Source of the DNA: CAMPJM01 sp964440915
Lineage (GTDB): Bacteria; Bacteroidota; Bacteroidia; Cytophagales; Cyclobacteriaceae
Assembly (NCBI GenBank): GCA_964440915.1
Contig: CAYTTV010000010.1
Span: forward strand, 18,519-82,518
Length of the DNA stretch: 64,000 bases
Reading direction: 5' to 3'
Positions within the stretch are counted from its first letter, which is position 1, and each line of letters opens with the position of its first letter. The notes under the pieces were generated by a model, which did not search any database, was not told the DNA's origin, and saw nothing but the letters and a program-made list of their open reading frames with translations. Shown piece by piece: positions 54,151 through 60,881 of the stretch. The position numbers were made by a program, and so were the translations under genes.

Positions 54151-54187
54151 CAAACGTCTGGGAGCAATAAATACTACCAGACGTTTG
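54151..54187 (-). terminator. terminator of the sulfur assimilation operon
   Basis: Perfect 11-bp stem CAAACGTCTGG / CCAGACGTTTG with a 15-nt loop. Read on the minus strand it ends with TTTTTT, so it terminates the cysH transcript, not the GntP transcript. Confidence 0.8.
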
Positions 54188-54233
54188 AGCAAACACTAAA
54201 GCTTAACATGTAATTTCAACTTAGCCGATACGA

Positions 54234-54929
54234 TCACATATGCAGGCCACATTCTGTTTTGGCGATATCTGCCCAGCGGCCAGTCCTACCTTTGCCCTTT
54301 TTAGTACAATGTTTACACCCTATAGACTCGTATCCTTTTTCTATCAACGGATGTTCTGGAAGATCATAAAAGCTAAAATACATGCCTACTTCCTCCTTAG
54401 TCATATCTAAAATGGGATGGAAGCTTAGAATATTATTCTTCTGCTCAAATATCTTCTTGTTCTTCCTGTTTTCATTTTGAAATCCCAAAAGCCCGTTGAT
54501 CCATACATCATAGTTGGGTTTGAGTGATTCCAAAGGATATACCTTATTGATAAAGCAGCAGAGATCCTGGTTGTATTTCCAGGTTTTGTTTTTGCGGGTG
54601 AACCTATTTTTATTGGCATCCGCCTTCACTTCTACAATGTTGAGATTCAAACGTTCCTTAAGTTCTTCCGCATAAGCCAACGTTTCTTTAAATAAATATG
54701 TGGTATTGATGAAATGTACAGGATGGCCCGGTCTCACTTCACTTAACATATGCAGCAATATGGCCGAAGTCGTACCAAATGACGAGGTCACCAATAGCTT
54801 ATCCTCACTTATTGTATTGAATATTTCCTTTATTCTATCCTTGGGAAGCAGTGGTTTGAATTTCTCTTCAGAAAGGGTGCTCCTTTTTAAGAACCAAGAC
54901 TCTACTTCCGACATACTTTCATTTTCCAT
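54234..54929 (-). CDS. cysH: adenylyl-/phosphoadenylyl-sulfate reductase
   Basis: Reduces activated sulfate to sulfite. 231 aa. The nucleotide-binding PP-loop SSFGTTSAILLH is near residue 50. The [4Fe-4S] cysteine pairs are Cys124-Cys125 and Cys205-x2-Cys208, and the catalytic Cys227 lies in ECGLH at the C-terminus. The four cluster cysteines mean it is probably an APS reductase type. Last gene of the minus-strand sulfur operon, 57 bp after the siroheme gene. Sulfate activation genes (cysDN) are not in the window. Confidence 0.95.
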   Translation of the reverse strand: MENESMSEVESWFLKRSTLSEEKFKPLLPKDRIKEIFNTISEDKLLVTSSFGTTSAILLHMLSEVRPGHPVHFINTTYLFKETLAYAEELKERLNLNIVEVKADANKNRFTRKNKTWKYNQDLCCFINKVYPLESLKPNYDVWINGLLGFQNENRKNKKIFEQKNNILSFHPILDMTKEEVGMYFSFYDLPEHPLIEKGYESIGCKHCTKKGKGRTGRWADIAKTECGLHM

Positions 54930-54986
54930 AATAATAATGGGCTTATAATTATTGATGGGCTTCTCTCGAAACCCTTATTATAATTC

Positions 54987-55586
54987 TTATTTAATACCTT
55001 CTTTTCTTAAGACGGCAGTTACCTCGTCTAACACTTTTACTTTGTGACTAAAGTCGCCTTTCAAGGAATTTCTAATTTCATGCAGATTGTCCAGCAAACT
55101 ATCAATATCTTCCGGCAAGACCTCTTCTAATACTTCTCTGAATCGCTTGGCAAAGGTCGGAGACTTTCCATTAGTTGAAATGCCTACTTTCAAATTGCCT
55201 TTTTTTACAGTCGACCCTAAGTAGAAATCACATAAATCAGGCGTATCGGCCACATTCACCAAAAGCTTACGCGCTTTGGCCTGTGCTAGAATCGTTACGT
55301 GAAGCGCTCTGCTTTCTGTAGCCAGAATTACCACGTCTACATCGTCAAGGTCGGCTTCCGAATAGGGCCGCTCGACCAGCTCCACTCCCTCATAATCGTT
55401 GATCAGAGATTTTATCTCTTCTTGAATGACAGTCCCCACCAGCTTTACCTTCGCTTCAGGATTGTTTTTCAACAACGCTTCCAATTTTTCCAGTCCCACA
55501 TTGCCCCCACCTACGATCAATGTTTTCAATTGATCTAGTTTAATAAATATAGGAAAGAGACCGTTACCTTCGTTTTTATGTGCCAT
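54987..55586 (-). CDS. siroheme synthase dehydrogenase domain (precorrin-2 dehydrogenase)
   Basis: 199 aa from Met at 55586; an upstream ATG at 55616 would overlap the cobA gene by 23 bp. NAD-binding TLIVGGGNVGLEKLEALL, the conserved Asn/Asp segment NVADTPDLCDFYLGS, and ISTNGKSPTFAKRFREVLEE match the CysG N-terminal/Met8 family. Oxidises precorrin-2 to sirohydrochlorin and may insert iron to give siroheme for the sulfite reductase encoded two genes upstream. Separate from the methyltransferase, unlike fused E. coli CysG. Confidence 0.92.
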   Translation of the reverse strand: MAHKNEGNGLFPIFIKLDQLKTLIVGGGNVGLEKLEALLKNNPEAKVKLVGTVIQEEIKSLINDYEGVELVERPYSEADLDDVDVVILATESRALHVTILAQAKARKLLVNVADTPDLCDFYLGSTVKKGNLKVGISTNGKSPTFAKRFREVLEEVLPEDIDSLLDNLHEIRNSLKGDFSHKVKVLDEVTAVLRKEGIK

Positions 55587-55593
55587 TTTCGCA

Positions 55594-56376
55594 TTATTTA
55601 TTATTCCCTTCAGCATCTGGATTTTCCAATATTTGCCTTATCTGCTCTTGAAACTCCTTATGCGTACCCACTGCCTCCCCTATTACAATAATGGCAGGAG
55701 CAGGCACCTTTTCTACAGCCAGCCTGCCTACAATAGTATCAACCGTGGCCAAGAGCATTTTCCCGTCCTCCCAAGAGCCTTTAGAAATTACCGCCACGGG
55801 AACTGTATATTTCGAATGACTTTTATACACATCTACTATTTCACGAATCCTTTTCAATCCCATAAACAGGACCACAGTAGCGGTTGACTGGGCCGCCAGG
55901 TTCAGATCCTTCGATAATGAACCATCACTTTTAACAGCTGTCATGACCCAAAAGCTTTCGTTCACTCCCCTTCTAGTCAATGGTATGCCATAATAACCGG
56001 GCAAATTGATACTGGAAACACCCAGCACCACCGCCGTTTCTATTCCAAAAGATTCGGCATACTCAATTTCTTCTTTCCCTCTGCCAAAGATAAATGGGTC
56101 GCCACCTTTGAGCCTAACAACATCGCCTACCGACAAAGCATATTCCACAATCATTTTATTGATAGCATCCTGGGCAAATTTATGTGCTCCTGCACGTTTG
56201 CCTACAAACACTTTCAGGGCATCCTTTTGAGCATGCTTTAGCAGATCAGGATGCACCAAGGCATCATACAGGATTACTTTTGCACTGGCAATGGCTTCAA
56301 TACCCTTTAAAGTAATCAAGCCTGGATCGCCAGGACCTGCTCCAACCAATGTTAGTTTTTTATTCAACTGTAGCAT
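55594..56376 (-). CDS. cobA: uroporphyrinogen-III C-methyltransferase
   Basis: 260 aa SAM-dependent methyltransferase that makes precorrin-2. KLTLVGAGPGDPGLITLKG near residue 7, VVRLKGGDPFIFGRGKEE, the PGYYGIPLTRRGV segment, and TVVLFMGLKRI are all diagnostic. Start at 56376. It lies between the sulfite reductase gene (23 bp upstream) and the dehydrogenase gene (7 bp downstream), so the siroheme pathway is encoded with the enzyme that needs it. Confidence 0.95.
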   Translation of the reverse strand: MLQLNKKLTLVGAGPGDPGLITLKGIEAIASAKVILYDALVHPDLLKHAQKDALKVFVGKRAGAHKFAQDAINKMIVEYALSVGDVVRLKGGDPFIFGRGKEEIEYAESFGIETAVVLGVSSINLPGYYGIPLTRRGVNESFWVMTAVKSDGSLSKDLNLAAQSTATVVLFMGLKRIREIVDVYKSHSKYTVPVAVISKGSWEDGKMLLATVDTIVGRLAVEKVPAPAIIVIGEAVGTHKEFQEQIRQILENPDAEGNNK

Positions 56377-56399
56377 ATTATTCCCTTAAAGCCATAGCT

Positions 56400-58559
56400 T
56401 TAAGCCTTATAAAATTCCCTGACAACTTGTTTGTCGTCAACTGCTTTTGTTTTTTCAAGCTGCTTTTTCCTAAATGCCAATACATCTTCAATAAAAGCTT
56501 CGGCATCCCTTAGGTAGGCAGTGGCAAATGCTTCATCTGGCCTGTTTTTGTTGATCCTAAGCACCCAAGAGTCAAACTCTTGTGGCAGACGGATCTCTCC
56601 AGTTTGCACGAAATGAGCATTGAAATCATTGATGATACCGATATGCGTGTTGCATAACACATCTTTGCCCAATAGCAAAGCTTTTGCTCCGACTATAAAG
56701 GCACTGTAGCTATGGTATATGGCATCAGCAAATTTTTCCTTATCCAATGCTTTCTTTCCATAAAAAAGCTTCTCCTCAGCATCTGTAAGGATTATACCAA
56801 TAACATCGTACATGACGCCAGCACACTCTCCCACGCCAATTTCAGGGATAAAGGACTCGGTATGTCCCCAATCTACATAGTCACTGCTATCCAAATTATT
56901 CAAATCTGCCAGTGGCTTTAACAGGCCATAAAAGTGCATCTTTCCCATCCGTTGATAGAATGCATTGAAGTATTCACCCTCCAGCGCATGAGTTTCAAAT
57001 TCGTTGAGTATCAATCGTATGGTGTCCAAAACCTTTTTGGTAGGCAACTTGACCACTTTCTCTCCCATCATACCTTTTCCATTAGGGTCAACGCCTCCGC
57101 CTAGCACCACTTGTAGGGCAGGCACTACCAAATCACCATGCTTGATAGAACTGCCATGAAAGCCAATCGCTGCGGCCATGTGCTGTCCACAAGCATTCAT
57201 ACAACCGCTAATCTTAATATCTATACCCGTTTCTTCGAGCAGATGAGGGTACTCTTCCTTTAGGAGCTTTTCTATTTCTAGTGCCGCGCCCGTGCTGTTG
57301 GTTACACCAAGATTACAGGTATCAGTGCCCGGGCAAGCCGTAATATCACCTATAGTACCAAACCCTGGCTCGGCCAATCCAAGTTGATCCAAGGCATCGA
57401 AGAAATAAGGCAAATATGCTTGTCGGGCATAGCGAAGAAGCAACCCTTGATTTACCGTCACTCTGATGTCATCAGCAGCATAACCATCAATTATTTTCAC
57501 AAGCGCACGTGATGTTTCCGCACTAATATTGCCTAATTGTAGCTTTATATAAATACCGAAAAACCCTTTTTGCTTTTGCTCAAAAACATTGGTTTTTAGC
57601 CACTGATCATATTTCTTCTGATCCTTGATTTCGATCTTAGGTACTTCTTTTGGTTCCGGTACTACCACCTCACCTACTATATTGAGATCAATAGGATAAG
57701 ACTGATAAGGAACTGCTTGACGTTCTATCTCCACCAATTTCATAAACCCTTCTAGGCCAAGGCCCCTCTTCTCATCCAAAAGAAACTTCATCCGAGCCTT
57801 AAATCTCTTTTCTCTTTCACCATAACGGTCAAACACCCGAAGTCCTGCTTCTATGAATGGAATCACTTGATCCTCTTCAAGAAATTCATATGCTACGGGA
57901 GCAATGTAAGGCTGTGCGCCTAGTCCTCCACCTATTACTACTTTAAATCCTCTAACTTCTTTACCGTCTACAACCTTGACTCTTGGAATAAAACCAAAAT
58001 CTTGAAAATAGGTGTAACCTGTATCTTTATCGCTAGAAGAGAATCCGATTTTATTCTTGCGGCCCATCTCTTGGTTGACGGGGTTTCGTAAGAAGTATTG
58101 AAAAACAGATTCCGCATAAGGACTTACATCAAACAATTCCTCCGGATCAATACCGGCCAATGCCGAGCCTGTGATGCCTCGAACCGTATTGCCACAAGCC
58201 TCTTTTATGGTTATTCCCTTTTCCTCCAATTTTGCCCACATGGCAGGGGTGTCTTCCAGGTGCACAAAGTGAAGCTGTATGTTTTGCCTTGTGGTCGTGT
58301 GCAAATTGCCGTTGGTGTATTCTTCAGAAACATCTGCTATCCTTACCAATTGCTCGCCTGTCAACCTGCCGTAAGGAATTTTTATCCGGAACATCTGTAC
58401 GCCTAGTTGCCGTTGACCATATACCCCGCGGGTAAGTCTGTAAGACTTGAACTTGTCTTCTGCAATCTCACCTTTCTTATACTCTTGAATCTTCTTTTTC
58501 AAGTGAAGAATGTCTTCTTGAGCTTCGGGCTTTATAGTGTCGTTTAATACTAGTGTCAT
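56400..58559 (-). CDS. siroheme sulfite/nitrite reductase with C-terminal HEPN-like domain
   Basis: 719 aa. Two ferredoxin-like/siroheme half-domains: TTRQNIQLHFVHLED near residue 100 and TACPGTDTCNLG plus SGCMNACGQHMAA giving the four Cys ligands (near 405, 411, 453, 457) of the [4Fe-4S]-siroheme centre. By context (cysH, metZ, no nitrate genes) sulfite is the likely substrate. After about residue 600 there is an additional all-helical extension (FADAIYHSYSAFIVGAKALL) that resembles a HEPN domain; its role is unknown. Preceded by a polycysteine leader and attenuator. Confidence 0.93.
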   Translation of the reverse strand: MTLVLNDTIKPEAQEDILHLKKKIQEYKKGEIAEDKFKSYRLTRGVYGQRQLGVQMFRIKIPYGRLTGEQLVRIADVSEEYTNGNLHTTTRQNIQLHFVHLEDTPAMWAKLEEKGITIKEACGNTVRGITGSALAGIDPEELFDVSPYAESVFQYFLRNPVNQEMGRKNKIGFSSSDKDTGYTYFQDFGFIPRVKVVDGKEVRGFKVVIGGGLGAQPYIAPVAYEFLEEDQVIPFIEAGLRVFDRYGEREKRFKARMKFLLDEKRGLGLEGFMKLVEIERQAVPYQSYPIDLNIVGEVVVPEPKEVPKIEIKDQKKYDQWLKTNVFEQKQKGFFGIYIKLQLGNISAETSRALVKIIDGYAADDIRVTVNQGLLLRYARQAYLPYFFDALDQLGLAEPGFGTIGDITACPGTDTCNLGVTNSTGAALEIEKLLKEEYPHLLEETGIDIKISGCMNACGQHMAAAIGFHGSSIKHGDLVVPALQVVLGGGVDPNGKGMMGEKVVKLPTKKVLDTIRLILNEFETHALEGEYFNAFYQRMGKMHFYGLLKPLADLNNLDSSDYVDWGHTESFIPEIGVGECAGVMYDVIGIILTDAEEKLFYGKKALDKEKFADAIYHSYSAFIVGAKALLLGKDVLCNTHIGIINDFNAHFVQTGEIRLPQEFDSWVLRINKNRPDEAFATAYLRDAEAFIEDVLAFRKKQLEKTKAVDDKQVVREFYKA

Positions 58560-58585
58560 GCTTTTTAAGTATGGTTCTTAATATA

Positions 58586-58617
58586 AAAGGTCTCTACAGT
58601 GTGCTATAGAGACCTTT
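58586..58617 (-). terminator. attenuator terminator in sulfite reductase leader
   Basis: Minus strand: AAAGGTCTCTA, 10-nt loop, TAGAGACCTTT, then TATATT. The 11-bp stem is perfect. It lies 36 nt after the stop of a Cys-rich leader ORF and 27 nt before the sulfite reductase start. Confidence 0.7.
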
Positions 58618-58651
58618 ATTTCTTTTATGTTATAAAATAAATTCTCTACAA
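58604..58651 (-). promoter_or_regulatory. competing antiterminator helix
   Basis: TTGTAGAGA (58651 to 58643) begins one base after the leader stop codon region and copies the 3' arm of the terminator. It can pair with TCTCTATAG (58612 to 58604), the 5' arm of the terminator (9 bp with two G-U). The terminator and antiterminator are mutually exclusive. Confidence 0.6.
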
Positions 58652-58652
58652 G

Positions 58653-58751
58653 TTAGCTTTGAAAGCACGCGCAAATGCAACAACATAAAACTGCAGGATT
58701 GATCATCTGATCATTCATTTCCATTGATAAATGTGGATGCGTGTTTTTCAT
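58653..58751 (-). CDS. polycysteine leader peptide of sulfite reductase
   Basis: 32 codons from ATG at 58751 to TAA at 58653. It begins MKNTHPH and ends VLCCCICACFQS: five Cys codons in seven positions (residues 23, 24, 25, 27, 29). It starts 46 nt after the metZ stop and sits before an intrinsic terminator and a competing antiterminator. This is the classic layout of an amino-acid attenuator: a ribosome stalled on Cys codons would leave the antiterminator segment free, while one reaching the stop codon would cover it. The product itself need not have a function. Polycysteine leaders of this kind are known as cysteine-responsive attenuators in mycobacteria; I know of none described in Bacteroidota. 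Confidence 0.75.
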   Translation of the reverse strand: MKNTHPHLSMEMNDQMINPAVLCCCICACFQS

Positions 58752-58796
58752 TTTTATATTATTTTCTTGATTTGCTTTCAATTCTTATCAGATCGC

Positions 58797-59975
58797 CTAC
58801 TTAGACGCCCTTAGCGCTCCTTCAATATCTTCCAATACATCATTTACGTTTTCTAAACCTACCGATATCCTAATCAGTCCTGCTGCAATTCCTGCCCTTT
58901 CTCTCTCTTCTTCAGAGAGCTTAGAATGGGTTGTAGAGGCTGGGTGGGTCACTGTAGTCCTCGTATCACCTAAGTTTGCCGTAAATGAAAGCATCTTTAA
59001 GTTATCTAAAAACTTCCTTGCCCTATCAATCCCGCCTTTCACGATGAAGGTAACCAATCCTCCTCCTAACTTCATTTGCTTCTTTGCCAAATCATATTGA
59101 GGATGGCTTTTCAGAAATGGGTATTTCACTGACACCAGCTCTTGGTGCCCATCCAAGTAATCCGCAATATTATAGGCATTTTCACAATGCTTATCCATAC
59201 GCAATGCCAATGTTTCAAAACTTTTGGCCAATATCCAGGCATTAAAAGGCGACATGGAAGGGCCTGTATGTCTTGAAAAGAACCTGATCTCCTTAATAAG
59301 CTCCTTACTGCCCAAAATAGCGCCGCCAATGGTCCTACCCTGCCCATCGATAAATTTGGTGGTAGAATGCGTGACTAGATGCGCTCCATATTTTGCTGGC
59401 TGTTGCAAGTAAGGTGTGGCAAAGCAATTGTCTACATTTAAAATAAGGTTATGCTTCTTAGCCAACTTGCCCAACCACTCCATATCGATAATGTCAAGGC
59501 CAGGATTGGAAGGGGTTTCCACAAAAATCATTTTCGTGTTTTTCTGAATAAGTCCTTCCCACTCTTCTGGCTTATCCATATCGGCATAGGTGTAGGAAAT
59601 CCCCCAGCGAGAGAAAATACTTGTCAGAATCTGATGGGTTGATCCAAATATAGACCTTGAAGCCAAGATGTGATCGCCCTGGTGTAACAATGCCGCCATG
59701 CTAGTAAACATTGCAGACATCCCAGAAGCTACCGCTATCCCATCTTCCGTTCCTTCTAACGCACAAAATTTCTCGATGAATTCTGTTGTATTGGGATTGG
59801 AAAATCGAGAGTAAATATTGCCCGGTATCTCGTCACAAAACATCGCTCTGGCCTGCTCTGCATCTTCAAATGTAAAGCTAGACGTCAAATATAAAGGAGA
59901 AGAATGTTCTCTAAAGGCTGTTTTATGCGTCCCGCTTCTAATTGCCCTGGTTTCAAAATGCTTATATTCAGACAT
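58797..59975 (-). CDS. metZ: O-succinyl-/O-acetylhomoserine sulfhydrylase
   Basis: 392 aa Cys/Met metabolism PLP enzyme. YSRFSNPNTTEFIEK (phosphate-binding Tyr and Arg), ASGMSAMFTSMAALL, VETPSNPGLDIID and the PLP lysine Lys207 in THSTTKFIDGQG are intact. It puts sulfide onto activated homoserine to give homocysteine. The family also includes gamma-synthases and lyases, but the placement with sulfite reductase and under a SAM riboswitch supports a biosynthetic sulfhydrylase. It is 66 bp downstream of the ferredoxin gene. Confidence 0.9.
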   Translation of the reverse strand: MSEYKHFETRAIRSGTHKTAFREHSSPLYLTSSFTFEDAEQARAMFCDEIPGNIYSRFSNPNTTEFIEKFCALEGTEDGIAVASGMSAMFTSMAALLHQGDHILASRSIFGSTHQILTSIFSRWGISYTYADMDKPEEWEGLIQKNTKMIFVETPSNPGLDIIDMEWLGKLAKKHNLILNVDNCFATPYLQQPAKYGAHLVTHSTTKFIDGQGRTIGGAILGSKELIKEIRFFSRHTGPSMSPFNAWILAKSFETLALRMDKHCENAYNIADYLDGHQELVSVKYPFLKSHPQYDLAKKQMKLGGGLVTFIVKGGIDRARKFLDNLKMLSFTANLGDTRTTVTHPASTTHSKLSEEERERAGIAAGLIRISVGLENVNDVLEDIEGALRASK

Positions 59976-60041
59976 GTATTATTGCTTTTTAAAAATACGA
60001 CCCTAATTGTTTTGCAGTATTTTGACTTACAAAAACTACTT

Positions 60042-60389
60042 TTAATTCAAGTGCAACCATTCCTTTTTTGCCAATAATTCCTCTTCCGTTTCCCTGTGAT
60101 CAGGATCATCCACACAGCAATCTACAGGACAAACTGCTGCACATTGCGGCTCTTCATGAAAGCCCGTGCATTCGGTACACTTCCCAGACACGATATAATA
60201 GATGTCATCTGCCACTGGTGCTTGGGGTTCAGTAGCCAAAACAAGCGTGCCGTCTCCCAGCTCAACTTCCTGCAGGCCCGTTCCTCCTGCCCAGGTCCAC
60301 TCCATTCCCCCTTCATATATTGCAGTATTGGGACATTCAGGTTCGCATGCACCACAATTGATGCATTCATCGGTAATCATTATTGCCAT
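60042..60389 (-). CDS. 4Fe-4S dicluster ferredoxin
   Basis: 115 aa. First cluster: Cys9, 12, 15 and 19 (ECINCGACEPECP). Second cluster: Cys71, 74, 83 and 87 (KCTECTGFHEEPQCAAVCP). An extra ~30-residue insertion lies between the two, and a C-terminal helix follows, as in the YfhL-like/Bacteroidota ferredoxins. It is upstream of metZ in the same operon and could supply electrons to the siroheme reductase encoded further down; this partner assignment is inference. Confidence 0.94.
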   Translation of the reverse strand: MAIMITDECINCGACEPECPNTAIYEGGMEWTWAGGTGLQEVELGDGTLVLATEPQAPVADDIYYIVSGKCTECTGFHEEPQCAAVCPVDCCVDDPDHRETEEELLAKKEWLHLN

Positions 60390-60406
60390 AACGTATTAAA
60401 ATTCAA

Positions 60407-60501
60407 TTGATAAAACTTAAAATGATCGAAGCTACTTTATAGTGCCATAAGCATATGGCGGCCTAACCAAAGGCATAGAGGTTGGATAAAAAGTTTATCA
60501 A
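60407..60501 (-). promoter_or_regulatory. possible translational attenuator helix before ferredoxin
   Basis: TTGATAAACTT (60501 to 60491), which contains the stop codon of the Cys5 leader, can pair with AAGTTTTATCAA (60418 to 60407), 18 to 29 nt before the ferredoxin start: 11 bp with one bulged base. A ribosome held on the Cys run would prevent it. Confidence 0.4.
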
Positions 60502-60623
60502 CAACAGCAACAACAGTAAAGTGCGTGATTAATAAGGGGAATATTCTTCCTGTTCAAGGTATTGTTGGAAAATACCTTAATTGAACCAAAAGATTTCGAG
60601 ATTGAATGTGTGATGTTTTTCAT
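60498..60623 (-). CDS. polycysteine leader peptide of the ferredoxin-metZ operon
   Basis: 41 codons from ATG at 60623 to TGA at 60498 (immediately followed by TAA). It begins MKNITHS and ends NHALYCCCCC: five consecutive Cys codons (four TGT and one TGC) right before the stop. It begins 5 nt after the 3' strand of a SAM-I riboswitch P1 helix and ends 108 nt before the ferredoxin start. The first residues resemble the second leader in this operon (MKNTHPH). It is likely a cysteine sensor by ribosome stalling; a peptide function is not needed. Confidence 0.75.
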   Translation of the reverse strand: MKNITHSISKSFGSIKVFSNNTLNRKNIPLINHALYCCCCC

Positions 60624-60628
60624 TGCTA

Positions 60629-60747
60629 AATTAATTTATATTCTCCCGAATACTTATCGAGATTAGGAATTAGCACCATATCCGTGTTCTGGCAGGTTGC
60701 TAGAGCTTCACAGAGCCTATCTCTCCACTCTTCTTTATAAACCAATT
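60629..60747 (-). promoter_or_regulatory. SAM-I (S-box) riboswitch
   Basis: Minus-strand aptamer upstream of the ferredoxin-metZ genes. Conserved blocks: AAGAGTGG, GCTCTAGCAACC (60706 to 60695) and GGTGCTAATTCC (60677 to 60666). P1 can be built with 12 bp (AATTGGTTTATA 60747-60736 with TATAAATTAATT 60640-60629, two G-U). P2 arms are AGAG/CTCT. The pseudoknot pairs TAGG of the P2 loop (60719-60716) with CCTA (60667-60664). P4 is TCTCGA with TCG-g-GAGA. All expected S-box elements are present. It should bind S-adenosylmethionine. Confidence 0.92.
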
Positions 60748-60748
60748 A

Positions 60749-60756
60749 CAAATATA
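60749..60756 (-). promoter_or_regulatory. -7 box of the sulfur operon promoter
   Basis: TATATTTG read on the minus strand (full TAnnTTTG match). It predicts a transcript starting near 60743, that is, at the 5' strand of riboswitch helix P1. The -33 region is only weakly conserved (TTTT near 60773-60776). Confidence 0.5.
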
Positions 60757-60850
60757 ATTGACTTTAAGGTGTAAAATTGCACTTAAATTTTAAAATCCCA
60801 AAATATTCAGCAATAAAAAATTCTATTGCTCAAAATCTATCATTGTTTCA

Positions 60851-60877
60851 TTAAATCTCTCAATGTCTATATCTTTG
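60851..60877 (+). promoter_or_regulatory. promoter of the iron-complex ABC operon
   Basis: TATCTTTG at 60870-60877 is a full match to TAnnTTTG, with TTTC of CATTGTTTCATT about 20 nt upstream. The predicted start lies at or next to the ATG at 60882. Confidence 0.5.
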
Positions 60878-60881
60878 GGCA

